DNA of 64,000 bases from Halomonas alkalicola (GTDB lineage Bacteria; Pseudomonadota; Gammaproteobacteria; Pseudomonadales; Halomonadaceae), in the NCBI RefSeq assembly GCF_030704205.1, contig NZ_CP131913.1, positions 1,426,001-1,490,000 on the forward strand, given 5' to 3'. Every line of letters begins with the position of its first letter. Positions within the stretch are counted from its first letter, which is position 1. Shown here piece by piece: positions 11,161 through 19,272 of this stretch. Both the position numbers and the translations under genes were made by a program. The notes under the pieces were generated by a model, which did no database searches, was not told the DNA's origin, and worked only from the letters and a program-made list of their open reading frames with translations.

Positions 11161-11685
11161 ATGTCCAACACCGTGACCCCCTGGTACAAGCAGTTCTGGC
11201 CCTGGCTGCTGCTCGGCCTCCTGTTCACCTCGATCACCGCCAGCAGCACCCTGGCGGTGCTGGCCGTGAGGAGCGCCGACGGCATGGTGCAGGAGGACTA
11301 CTACGAACATGGCCGCGCCATCAACATGGTGCTGGCCAAGCAGGAGCGCGCCGCCGAACTGGGGCTCTCCGCCAGCCTGCGCATCGACCCGCTCACCAGC
11401 GACGTGGTCGTCGACCTGGAGGGCGGCAACGGCTTCCCCGAGAGGCTCGACTTCGAGCTGATCTTCCCCACCCAGGACGACCGCGACATCGAGCTTACCC
11501 TGGAACACGTGCGCGACGGTCGCTACCTGGGCCAGGCCCCCGACAACCTGCGCTACCGCTGGTACCTGCAGCTGCAGCCCCAGAGTGACGAGCCCGAGTG
11601 GCGCCTGGTGGGCGAGGCACGCTTCCCCGAGGAGGAGTCCGTGCGCCTGACCCCCGGCCGGGCCGCGCCCGACGGCGACACCTGA
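11161..11685 (+). CDS. ccoH: cbb3 oxidase assembly protein CcoH (FixH family)
   Basis: A 174-residue protein with one N-terminal membrane segment (about residues 12-34) and a periplasmic domain. CcoH/FixH is required for stable assembly of cbb3 oxidase; its molecular role is not fully known. The ATG at 11161 follows the ccoG stop by one base. An in-frame start further upstream would overlap ccoG heavily and is rejected. Confidence 0.9.
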   Translation: MSNTVTPWYKQFWPWLLLGLLFTSITASSTLAVLAVRSADGMVQEDYYEHGRAINMVLAKQERAAELGLSASLRIDPLTSDVVVDLEGGNGFPERLDFELIFPTQDDRDIELTLEHVRDGRYLGQAPDNLRYRWYLQLQPQSDEPEWRLVGEARFPEEESVRLTPGRAAPDGDT

Positions 11686-11715
11686 CATGCCTGAGCGGCA
11701 AGGACTCCTGCGCCC

Positions 11716-14202
11716 ATGAGTGACGCTGTCGCTGTCGGCTCGGCGGAGTGCTACCACTGCGGCAGCCGGGTTCCCCCCGGCGCCCCCTGGTCGATCACCC
11801 TCGATGACACCCGCCAGCCGCTCTGCTGCCCCGGCTGCGAGGCGGTGGCCCACGCCATCGTCGATGGCGGGCTGGCGAGCTACTACCGCTTCCGCACCGA
11901 GCTGCCGGAACCCCCCGACGAGCGCGACACCGTGCGCGCCGAGACCTGGGCGGTGTTCGACGACCCGGGGCTGCAGCGCCAGTTCGTGCACGCGGAAGGC
12001 GACGACAGTGGCCGGGTCCACGCCACCCTGGCGGTGGACGGCATCACCTGTGCGGCCTGCGCCTGGCTGATCGAGCACCGCCTCAATGCCCTGCCCGGCG
12101 TCGCCTCCAGCGCCGTCAACCTGACCCACCACCGGGTGCGGGTGAGCTGGGACCCCGAGGCGGTCAAGCTGTCGCGGATCCTGGCCGAGATGGCCGCCAT
12201 CGGCTATCAGGCCCAGCCCTACGAGCCCGACGAGGCCCAGGCGCGCCTGCAGCACGAGGAGCGCATGAACGTGCGCCGGTTGATCATCGCCGCGGTGGGC
12301 ATGGCCCAGGTGATGATGTTCTCCATCCCCATCTACGTGGCCGGCCCCGAGGGCATCAGCGAGGACTTCCACGCCCTCTTCCACTGGCTCTCCTTCGCCC
12401 TGACCACCCCGGTGGTGTTCTTCTCGGCGGCGCCCTTCTTCCGCAATGCCGTGCGCGACCTGCGCACCCGGGTGCTGGGCATGGACGTGCCGGTCTCCCT
12501 GGCCATCGGCTTCGCCTACGCCGCCAGCGGCTATGCGGTGATCACCGGCAAGGGCGAGGTCTACTTCGACTCGGCGGCGATGTTCACCTTCTTCCTGCTC
12601 TTCGGGCGTTACGTGGAGGCCCGCGCCCGCCGCCGCAGCGGCCACAGCGGTAACGCCATGGCCGGCGCCCTGCCGCTCTCGGCCATTCGCCTCACCGACG
12701 AGGGGGAGGAGCGCATCCTGCCGGCCAGCGAGTTGGCCTCCGGCGACCGAGTGCTGGTCAAGCCCGGCCACGGCGTGCCCGCCGACGGGGTGATCGAGGA
12801 CGGCGAATCGAGCCTCGACGAGTCCATGCTGACCGGCGAGTACCTGCCGGTCACCCGCCGCCTCGGCGACACCGTCACCGGCGGCAGCCAGAATATCGAG
12901 AGTCCCCTGGTGGTGCGCGTGACCCACGCCGGACGCGACGCCCGCGTTGCCGGCATCGTCGACCTCACCGACCGCGCCTTCGCCAGCCGCCCGCGCCTGG
13001 CGCAGATGGCGGCGCGCATGGCCCACCTCTTCGTGCTGCGCCTGCTGGTGGTCACCGCCGTCGTCACCATCGCCTGGTGGTTCATCGACCCGGCGCGCAT
13101 GCCCTGGATCATGCTCTCGGTGCTGGTGGTCACCTGCCCCTGCGCCCTGGCCCTGGCCACCCCCACCGCACTCACCGCCGGCCACGGCCAGCTGCGCCGC
13201 CGGGGCGTGCTGGTGACCCGCGCAGATGCCATCGAGGCGCTCTCCCAGATCGACCGGGTGATCCTCGACAAGACCGGCACCCTGACCAGCGGCCAGATGA
13301 CGCTGGTGGAGACGCGGCCCCTGGGCGGGCTCGACGCCGCGCGGGCCCGCACCCTGGCGGCCGCCCTGGAGGCGCGTTCGGAGCACCCCATCGCCCGGGC
13401 CTTCCATCCCTACCGGCTGGCCACGGTGCACGCCACCGAGGTGGCCAGCCGCACCGGCCAGGGCCTCGAGGGCACCCTCGACGGCCGCCGCTGGCGGCTC
13501 GGCAAGGCCGAGTTCGCCGCCCCGGACGCGACGCCAAGAGCCCCCGGCGGGGGGCAGTGGCTGCTGCTCGCCGAAGAGGGCGAGCCCCGGGCCTGGTTCG
13601 CCCTGCAGGACAGGATCCGCGAGGATGCCGCCGACACCGTGGCAGCGCTCAAGGCGCTGGGCCTTGCGGTCGAGCTGCTCTCCGGCGATACCCCAGAGGC
13701 CGCCGGCGACCTCGCCCGGCGCCTCGATATCCCCACCTGGCGCGGCGGCGCCAGCCCCGAGGAGAAGCTTGAGCGCATCCGCGAGTGCCAGGCCGCGGGC
13801 GAGAAGGTCGCCATGGTCGGGGACGGCATCAACGACGTGCCGGTGCTGGCCGGTGCCGACGTGGCCATCGCCATGAACGGCGCCACCGACCTGGCACGCA
13901 CCAGCGCCGATGCCATCCTGCTGAGCCCGCGCCTGTCACGCATCGTCGAGGCGGTCGAGATCAGCCGCGCCACCCGCCGGGTGATGCGCCAGAACATGAT
14001 CTGGTCGGTGTGCTACAACTTCACCGCCATGCCCATCGCCGCCGTGGGGCTGGTGCCCCCCTGGCTGGCCGCCATGGGCATGTCGGCCAGCTCCCTGGTG
14101 GTGGTGGGCAACGCCCTGCGCCTCAACCGCTTCCGCAGCCGTGCCATGCCTGCCGCCCCGCTGCCGACGCCATCCCCTGAACCGAGCCGGGTGACCCCAT
14201 GA
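11716..14202 (+). CDS. ccoI: Copper P1B-type ATPase for cbb3 oxidase assembly
   Basis: An 828-residue heavy-metal ATPase that exports Cu(I) for loading into CcoN. In order: a cysteine-rich N-terminal metal-binding segment (C12, C15, C37, C38, C41), an HMA domain with C112AAC115, membrane helices, the CPC metal site at 474-476, phosphorylated D518 in DKTGT, and a GDGIND hinge. The N-terminal Cys cluster separates the CcoI/FixI group from housekeeping CopA. It overlaps ccoS by 4 bp. Confidence 0.96.
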   Translation: MSDAVAVGSAECYHCGSRVPPGAPWSITLDDTRQPLCCPGCEAVAHAIVDGGLASYYRFRTELPEPPDERDTVRAETWAVFDDPGLQRQFVHAEGDDSGRVHATLAVDGITCAACAWLIEHRLNALPGVASSAVNLTHHRVRVSWDPEAVKLSRILAEMAAIGYQAQPYEPDEAQARLQHEERMNVRRLIIAAVGMAQVMMFSIPIYVAGPEGISEDFHALFHWLSFALTTPVVFFSAAPFFRNAVRDLRTRVLGMDVPVSLAIGFAYAASGYAVITGKGEVYFDSAAMFTFFLLFGRYVEARARRRSGHSGNAMAGALPLSAIRLTDEGEERILPASELASGDRVLVKPGHGVPADGVIEDGESSLDESMLTGEYLPVTRRLGDTVTGGSQNIESPLVVRVTHAGRDARVAGIVDLTDRAFASRPRLAQMAARMAHLFVLRLLVVTAVVTIAWWFIDPARMPWIMLSVLVVTCPCALALATPTALTAGHGQLRRRGVLVTRADAIEALSQIDRVILDKTGTLTSGQMTLVETRPLGGLDAARARTLAAALEARSEHPIARAFHPYRLATVHATEVASRTGQGLEGTLDGRRWRLGKAEFAAPDATPRAPGGGQWLLLAEEGEPRAWFALQDRIREDAADTVAALKALGLAVELLSGDTPEAAGDLARRLDIPTWRGGASPEEKLERIRECQAAGEKVAMVGDGINDVPVLAGADVAIAMNGATDLARTSADAILLSPRLSRIVEAVEISRATRRVMRQNMIWSVCYNFTAMPIAAVGLVPPWLAAMGMSASSLVVVGNALRLNRFRSRAMPAAPLPTPSPEPSRVTP

Positions 14203-14429
14203 GCATTCTCTACCTGCTGATCCCGCTGTCGCTGACCCTGCTGGGCCTGGCCGTCTGGGCCTTCTTCTGGGCGGTCAAGCATGACCAGTTCGAGGACCTG
14301 GAGGGCCCCGCCCACCGCATCCTCTTCGACGAGGACGAGAACGACCTTCCCCCCGAGGAGCGCCAGCGCCGCCGCGAGGCCCGCGAGCGCGCCGCGCAGG
14401 AACGCCGCGACGCCGACCCGGAGCCCTGA
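14199..14429 (+). CDS. ccoS: cbb3-type oxidase assembly protein CcoS
   Basis: A 76-residue protein with one N-terminal transmembrane helix ending in AFFWAVKHDQF, typical of CcoS, then an acidic and basic soluble tail. In Rhodobacter it is needed for heme and copper insertion into cbb3 oxidase. It overlaps ccoI by ATGA and the next gene by TGATG, so the three are translationally coupled. Confidence 0.92.
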   Translation: MSILYLLIPLSLTLLGLAVWAFFWAVKHDQFEDLEGPAHRILFDEDENDLPPEERQRRREARERAAQERRDADPEP

Positions 14430-15127
14430 TGGACCCCACCGGTCTCGGCCTGCCGCCCCTCGCGGCGGCCTTCGTCTTCGGCCTGCTGGGGGGCGCCCAC
14501 TGCATCGGCATGTGCGGCGGCATCATGAGTGCCCTGACCTTCGCCGTGCCCCCCAGCATGCGTTCCCCTGCTCGCCTCGCGGGCCTGCTGCTGGGCTACA
14601 ACCTGGGGCGCATCGGAAGCTACATGGTGGCCGGCGCCCTGGTCGCCACCCTCGGCACCCTGCTCAGCCTCACCCCCGGCATGCGCCTCGTCCTGCAGGG
14701 CCTTGCCGCGCTGATGCTGATCCTGATGGCGCTCTATATCGCCGACTGGTGGAAGGGGCTGCTGCGGGTCGAGGCGCTGGGCAGGCGCCTCTGGCGCCAT
14801 CTGGAGCCGGTGGGCCGGCGGCTGATGCCGGTGGTGAGGGCGCCCCAGGCCGTGGCGCTCGGCGCGGTGTGGGGCTGGCTGCCCTGTGGGCTGGTCTACT
14901 CGATGCTGGCCTGGAGCCTGGCCATGGCCGACCCGCTCAAGGGGGCCGCCCTGATGGGCGCCTTCGGCCTCGGCACACTGCCGGCGCTGCTCGCCACCGG
15001 CCTGGCGGCGCGCCAGCTGGGGGGGCTGATTCGTCACCGGGCCACCCGCAACATCGCCGCGCTGTCGATCATCGCCTTCGCCCTGTGGCAGCTGTGGCTG
15101 ATGCTGCCCGCTCAGGGTCACGGCTGA
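14429..15127 (+). CDS. TauE/SafE-like (CcdA/DsbD-type fold) membrane protein
   Basis: A 232-residue protein with about six transmembrane helices, usually annotated as sulfite exporter TauE/SafE family. Two cysteine motifs in helices, GGAHCIGMCGG near residue 28 and GWLPCGLVY near residue 153, resemble thiol or metal relay pairs of CcdA/DsbD-like proteins. The family sits between ccoS and hemN in Pseudomonas, so a role in copper or thiol delivery during cbb3 assembly is a reasonable inference. It overlaps ccoS by one base. Confidence 0.85.
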   Translation: MDPTGLGLPPLAAAFVFGLLGGAHCIGMCGGIMSALTFAVPPSMRSPARLAGLLLGYNLGRIGSYMVAGALVATLGTLLSLTPGMRLVLQGLAALMLILMALYIADWWKGLLRVEALGRRLWRHLEPVGRRLMPVVRAPQAVALGAVWGWLPCGLVYSMLAWSLAMADPLKGAALMGAFGLGTLPALLATGLAARQLGGLIRHRATRNIAALSIIAFALWQLWLMLPAQGHG

Positions 15128-15149
15128 TTCGGCACTATTCCACGCCGGA

Positions 15150-15163
15150 TTGACGCAGCTCAA
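15150..15163 (+). promoter_or_regulatory. Fnr box and class II promoter of hemN
   Basis: TTGAC-GCAG-CTCAA matches the Fnr consensus at 8 of 10 positions. A -10 (TAGCAT, 15186-15191) places transcription start near 15198, exactly 41.5 bp from the box centre, the standard class II activation geometry. This also argues against translation from the ATG at 15190. Confidence 0.7.
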
Positions 15164-15288
15164 CGCCGCCGGCGTCTAGCCGCCCTAGCATGGAGAGCAC
15201 ATCCATAGCCGGGAGCGCCGTCATGCCCGTTCAGGCGAAACGCAACGATCGCGCCGGGCCATCCTGGACTGCCGGAGGCAGGCCCTCG

Positions 15289-16611
15289 ATGCAGTACCAT
15301 GACCACGACGGATCGCACTACCTCACCTACCCCGACGCCGCCCGCCTGGCGACGGGGGACGGCCCCGCGGCGCTGACCCGGGCCCTGGCCGAGCGCTCCC
15401 CCGGCGCGCCGCTGGCGCTGCACGTGCGCCTGCCCTTCTGCCGGCAGGCCTGTCGCTTCTGCGCCTCCCAGCGGGTGCCCTCACGGGACAGCCGCCAGGC
15501 CGACCCCTACCTCACGCGGCTCGACCGCGAGATGGTGCTGGTGAGCCGCCTGCTGGGCCGCCTCCCGGCCGTGCAGCGCCTGCACTGGGGCGGCGGTGCC
15601 CCCGCCTTCCTCTCGCTGGACCAGATGGGCGACCTGTTCGACCGCCTCGACGCCCGCTTCGGGCTGTCCGGCGCCCGAGGGCGCGACTTCAGCATCGAGA
15701 TCGACCCCCGCGAGGCCGATGTCTTCACCCTGCGCCACCTTCAGGCGCTGGGCTTCAACCGCCTGAGCCTCGGCGTCCAGGAGCTCGACCTGCGCGTCCA
15801 GAAGGCGATCAACCGGGTCCAGCCCCGGGTGCTGACCGAGTCCCTGGTGGACGAGGCCGAACGCCTCGGCTTCCACTCCCTCAACCTCGACCTGATCGTG
15901 GGCCTGCCGCTGCAGACCCCCCGGGGCTTCGGCGAAACCGTGGAGCAGGTGATCGCCATGACCCCGGCGCGCATCACCCTGCGCCGCTACGCCCACCTGC
16001 CGGAGCGCTACCGCCCCCAGCGCGAGATCGACGCCGAGGATCTGCCCGACGCCGCCACCCGGCTGGCGATCCTCGAGGCGGCTCGCGAGCGGCTAGATGA
16101 CGCCGGCTACGTGCACATCGGGCTCGGCCAGTTTGCCCGCCCCGATGACAGCCTGGCCCAGGCCCTGGGGGAGGGTCGCCTGGCCCGCGGCCTGCAGGGC
16201 TACACCCACTACCCGCCCGGCGACCAGCTCGGCCTCGGGGTCGCCGCCCTCAGCCGGGTCGGCGATACCCTGGCCCGCAACGCCCTGAGCCTGGCCGACT
16301 ACGAGGCGGCGCTGGACGCCAGCCAGCTGCCCGCCAGCGCCGGCTACCGGCTGGACGCGGTCGAACGCCTGCACCGGGATGCCATCGAGGCGCTCGCCTG
16401 TCGCCGCGAGCTGGATCTGGCCGCACTCTCGCAGGCCCATGGGCTCGACGCCGGCGCGGCCCTGGCCGGTGCCCTCGAGCGCCTCGCCCCCTTCTGCCGG
16501 GCGGGGCTGCTCGAGCGCCACGGCCAGTGCCTGCGGGTAACCCCCGACGGGCTCTGGGGCCTGACCCACCTGCTCGCCGCCTTCGATCCCCAGGCCACCC
16601 CGGTGGCGTAA
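15289..16611 (+). CDS. hemN: HemN-like radical SAM protein, divergent
   Basis: A 440-residue member of the oxygen-independent coproporphyrinogen III oxidase family (heme synthesis without O2). The radical SAM cysteines C51-x3-C55-x2-C58 are present, as are HWGGG, SIEID and FNRLSLGVQ blocks and the C-terminal HemN region. Compared with E. coli HemN from memory, the SAM-contacting Tyr (Y56) is His45, the next-but-one His (H58) is Arg47, the extra essential Cys (C71) is Ser60, and GGGTPT reads GGGAPA. The frame is open from 15190; I choose ATG 15289, ten bases after GGAGG, because 15190 lies in the promoter -10; 15223 is the alternative. It may be a paralogue with another activity. Confidence 0.8.
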   Translation: MQYHDHDGSHYLTYPDAARLATGDGPAALTRALAERSPGAPLALHVRLPFCRQACRFCASQRVPSRDSRQADPYLTRLDREMVLVSRLLGRLPAVQRLHWGGGAPAFLSLDQMGDLFDRLDARFGLSGARGRDFSIEIDPREADVFTLRHLQALGFNRLSLGVQELDLRVQKAINRVQPRVLTESLVDEAERLGFHSLNLDLIVGLPLQTPRGFGETVEQVIAMTPARITLRRYAHLPERYRPQREIDAEDLPDAATRLAILEAARERLDDAGYVHIGLGQFARPDDSLAQALGEGRLARGLQGYTHYPPGDQLGLGVAALSRVGDTLARNALSLADYEAALDASQLPASAGYRLDAVERLHRDAIEALACRRELDLAALSQAHGLDAGAALAGALERLAPFCRAGLLERHGQCLRVTPDGLWGLTHLLAAFDPQATPVA

Positions 16612-16646
16612 GCCAGGCCGGGCGGGCCTACCTCCTTGGAGGTGGT

Positions 16647-16674
16647 TTGCCCTGCCCGAAGTTTCCTCCATAAT
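16647..16674 (+). promoter_or_regulatory. Promoter of fnr
   Basis: -35 TTGCCC (16647-16652), a 16-bp spacer and -10 CATAAT (16669-16674) predict transcription start near 16681, immediately before the Fnr box and the fnr ribosome site. Confidence 0.6.
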
Positions 16675-16681
16675 GGTCGAC

Positions 16682-16695
16682 ATGATCATGATCAA
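16682..16695 (+). promoter_or_regulatory. Fnr box overlapping the fnr transcription start
   Basis: ATGAT-CATG-ATCAA matches TTGAT-N4-ATCAA at 9 of 10 positions. It covers roughly +1 to +14 of the predicted fnr transcript and abuts the AAGGAGG ribosome site, a position that would block transcription. This predicts negative autoregulation, as known for E. coli fnr. Confidence 0.65.
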
Positions 16696-16708
16696 GGAGG
16701 AGGCGGCC

Positions 16709-17452
16709 ATGCCCGATAGCCTGACCGGACGGCGGCGCTCTGTACTGCACGAGACTCGCTGCCAGACCTGCAGCCTGAGTTCGCTCTGCCTGCCGCTGGC
16801 CCTCGAGGTTCAGGACATGGACCAGTTCGACGCCATCATCCGACGGCGCGCGCCCCTCAAGAAGGGAGAGACCCTGTTCCGCCAGGACAGCCCCTTCACC
16901 AGCGTCTATGCGGTGCGCTCGGGCAGCCTCAAGCAGGTGACCACCGAGGGCAGCGGCGACGACCAGCTAACCAACTTCTACCTGCCCAGCGAACTGGTGG
17001 GGCTGGACGGCATCGACGAGGAGCAGTATCCCGGCACGGTCGTGGCCCTGGAGACCACCACCGTGTGCGAGATCCCCTTCGATCGCCTGGACCAGCTGTC
17101 GGAGTCCCTCCCCGAGCTACGCGGCCAGCTCTATCGCAGCATGAGCAAGGAGCTGCGCGACGACCGCCGCATGATGCGCCTGCTCTCTCGCAAGACTGCC
17201 GACCAGCGCCTGGCCAGCTTCTTCACCAGCCTCTCCGACCGCTTCCGCCGGCGCGGCTACTCCCCCTACAGCTTCCGGCTCTCCATGTCCCGGGCCGATA
17301 TCGGCAACTACCTGGGCCTGGCGGTGGAGACCGTCAGTCGCATCCTGGGCCGCTTCCAGAGCCAGGGCCTGGTGGAGGTCTCGGGCCGCGAGGTGCATAT
17401 CCTCGACCTGGAGTCGCTGATCCAGGTCGCCGAGGAGGAAGGGGCCAAGTAG
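16709..17452 (+). CDS. fnr: Fnr/Anr family oxygen-sensing transcription regulator
   Basis: A 247-residue CRP-fold regulator whose 4Fe-4S cluster senses oxygen. Cluster ligands C18, C21, C27 and C120 are all present. The C-terminal helix-turn-helix carries the VETVSR recognition segment that reads TTGAT half-sites. Start at 16709 is set by AAGGAGG about eight bases upstream; an upstream GTG at 16673 lies within the promoter and is rejected. It probably activates the ccoN and hemN promoters nearby and represses itself. The gene ends before a strong bidirectional hairpin. Confidence 0.95.
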   Translation: MPDSLTGRRRSVLHETRCQTCSLSSLCLPLALEVQDMDQFDAIIRRRAPLKKGETLFRQDSPFTSVYAVRSGSLKQVTTEGSGDDQLTNFYLPSELVGLDGIDEEQYPGTVVALETTTVCEIPFDRLDQLSESLPELRGQLYRSMSKELRDDRRMMRLLSRKTADQRLASFFTSLSDRFRRRGYSPYSFRLSMSRADIGNYLGLAVETVSRILGRFQSQGLVEVSGREVHILDLESLIQVAEEEGAK

Positions 17453-17484
17453 CACCGAGCCGCCTGGCCTTAACCCCTCACGTA

Positions 17485-17520
17485 GAAACCCCCATCGGGC
17501 GAGTGCCCGATGGGGGTTTC
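17485..17520. terminator. Bidirectional terminator between fnr and ttcA
   Basis: A perfect 16-bp stem (GAAACCCCCATCGGGC and its complement) with a 4-base loop, with A/T-rich stem ends in both directions and TTTT shortly after on the plus strand. It serves convergent fnr and ttcA. Confidence 0.9.
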
Positions 17521-17566
17521 TGGTTTTCGAGCCATGAGTTCCCGAGCCCTGGCGCCGGCGTCGGGG

Positions 17567-18496
17567 CTACTCGTTCAGCAGTTCGATGCGGCTGGCCTGC
17601 CGCCGCGCCTGCGCCTCCTCGAGCCCGGCGAAGTCGAACAGCTCGCGGTCGGCCAGCTGCGACGGTGCCACGTTGGTCACCGCCTTGAACATGCTCTCCA
17701 GGCGCCCGGGGTGCTTCTTCTCCCATTCGGCGAGCATCTCCTTGACCACCTGGCGCTGCAGGTTGGGCTGGGAACCGCACAGGTTGCAGGGGATGATCGG
17801 GAAAGCCATCAGCCGGGCAAACTCGGCGATATCCGCCTCGCGGCAGTAGGCCAGCGGGCGGATCAGGATGTTCTTGCCGTCGTCGGAGAGCAGCTTGGGG
17901 GGCATGGCCTTGAGGCTGCCGCCGAAGAAGAGGTTGAGGAACAGCGTCTCGAGGATGTCCTCGCGATGGTGGCCCAGGGCAATCTTGGTGGCGCCGATCT
18001 CCTCGGCGAAGCCGTAGAGGGAGCCGCGGCGCAGCCGCGAGCAGAGCGCGCAGGTGGTCTTGCCCTCCGGCGTCTTCTCCTTGACCACCGAGTAGGTGTC
18101 GCGCTCGAGGATATGGTACTCGACGCCGATGGACTCGAGGTACTCGGGCAGCACCTGCTCGGGGAAACCGGGCTGCTTCTGGTCGAGGTTGACCGCCACC
18201 AGCGAGAAGTCGATCGGGGCGTTGCGCTGCAGGCTGCGCAGGATCGAGAGCAGGGTGTAGCTGTCCTTGCCGCCGGAGAGGCAGACCATCACTCGGTCGC
18301 CCTCGTGGATCATGCCGTAGTCGATGATGGCGTTACCGACCTGGCGGCGCAGGCGCTTCTGGAGCTTGTTGAACTCGCGCCTGCCCCGCGCATCCAGGGC
18401 ATCGAGGAGCGGCGAGGGGGCCTCCTGCTGCGGGGAGCCCCCGGCGGGGGCCTCGGCGTCGGTGTCGCGGGGGTCGAAGATCACGGCGTCTTGCAT
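17567..18496 (-). CDS. ttcA: tRNA 2-thiocytidine(32) synthetase
   Basis: A 309-residue enzyme that thiolates C32 of certain tRNAs using ATP and a 4Fe-4S cluster. The PP-loop SGGKDS and the two CxxC motifs (CALC, CNLC) of the TtcA family are visible. ATG 18496 is chosen; an in-frame TTG at 18523 would add nine residues. Neither has a clear ribosome site. It converges on fnr. In E. coli ttcA also lies close to fnr. Confidence 0.93.
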   Translation of the reverse strand: MQDAVIFDPRDTDAEAPAGGSPQQEAPSPLLDALDARGRREFNKLQKRLRRQVGNAIIDYGMIHEGDRVMVCLSGGKDSYTLLSILRSLQRNAPIDFSLVAVNLDQKQPGFPEQVLPEYLESIGVEYHILERDTYSVVKEKTPEGKTTCALCSRLRRGSLYGFAEEIGATKIALGHHREDILETLFLNLFFGGSLKAMPPKLLSDDGKNILIRPLAYCREADIAEFARLMAFPIIPCNLCGSQPNLQRQVVKEMLAEWEKKHPGRLESMFKAVTNVAPSQLADRELFDFAGLEEAQARRQASRIELLNE

Positions 18497-18579
18497 GTCG
18501 GTCGGCGCTGCCAGTGCGGGCAAAAATGACGGGCGCCCATCCTACCATCGCCGGCGACGTCAGGCGACGCCGTCACGCC

Positions 18580-19206
18580 TCAGGCGTCGCCCCGCAGGGC
18601 GCTGGTCTCGCGCTCCAGGCGCAGGAAGATCAGCGCCGTGGTCACCGCATCCCCCAGCGCCGTATGGCGCCCCATCACCGGCACGTCCAGCAGCTCGGCC
18701 ACCTTCTCGAAGCGCGGCGCCGACTCCACCTCGGGGTGGCGGCGGCGCAGGCGGCGCAGATAGTGCTGGGCCACGTCGATGGTGGCGTTGGGCAGCTCGA
18801 AGCCGACGCGCGGGCGCAGCTCGCGATTGAGGATCGCCAGGTCGAAGTCCAGGTGCCAGCCCACCAGCGGGCGATTGCCGACGAAGTCGAGCAGGCGCTC
18901 CAGCGCCTCGTCCACCGCCATGCCGCCCTCCAGGTCGATGCCGCGCAGGCCGTGAATGCGGATCGAATCGCCACACAGCGAGGCCGGGCGCGCCAGGCGC
19001 AGGTCCAGGGATTCGCTGGTCAGCACCCGGTCGCCACGCACCTTGACGGCGGCGATGGAGACCAGCTCCGCGCTGCGCGTATCAAGCCCGGTGGTCTCGG
19101 TATCGATGACCACCATCTCGTCACCGGTATAGGGGTGGAAGAGCCAGGCGTAGTCGCCGTTGGCGTGCCGTCTTCGGTCGGCAGCGCGCCGCAGGACCTT
19201 GAGCAT
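18580..19206 (-). CDS. DnaQ-like 3'-5' exonuclease (DEDDh)
   Basis: A 208-residue exonuclease-domain protein. Motif I DTETTG is near residue 34, a central D in HLDFDLAILN near 120, and H..D in GRHTALGDA near 181-187, making a complete DEDDh active site. Start has AGGAGA upstream. Genes of this type commonly sit downstream of the DUF294/CBS gene next to acetate-permease loci in Pseudomonas and relatives. The substrate is unknown: it could be a polymerase-associated proofreader or act on RNA or small nucleotides. Confidence 0.88.
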   Translation of the reverse strand: MLKVLRRAADRRRHANGDYAWLFHPYTGDEMVVIDTETTGLDTRSAELVSIAAVKVRGDRVLTSESLDLRLARPASLCGDSIRIHGLRGIDLEGGMAVDEALERLLDFVGNRPLVGWHLDFDLAILNRELRPRVGFELPNATIDVAQHYLRRLRRRHPEVESAPRFEKVAELLDVPVMGRHTALGDAVTTALIFLRLERETSALRGDA

Positions 19207-19272
19207 GAGGGGTCTCCTGTTGTGATTGTCGTTCCTTCGTGCATCGTCATGCCTTCGTGCAGCCTCGGGCCG

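Noticed and set aside
15190..15288. Translation of hemN from ATG 15190
   Set aside because: That ATG falls in the predicted -10 element, has no ribosome site, and the added residues do not resemble HemN.
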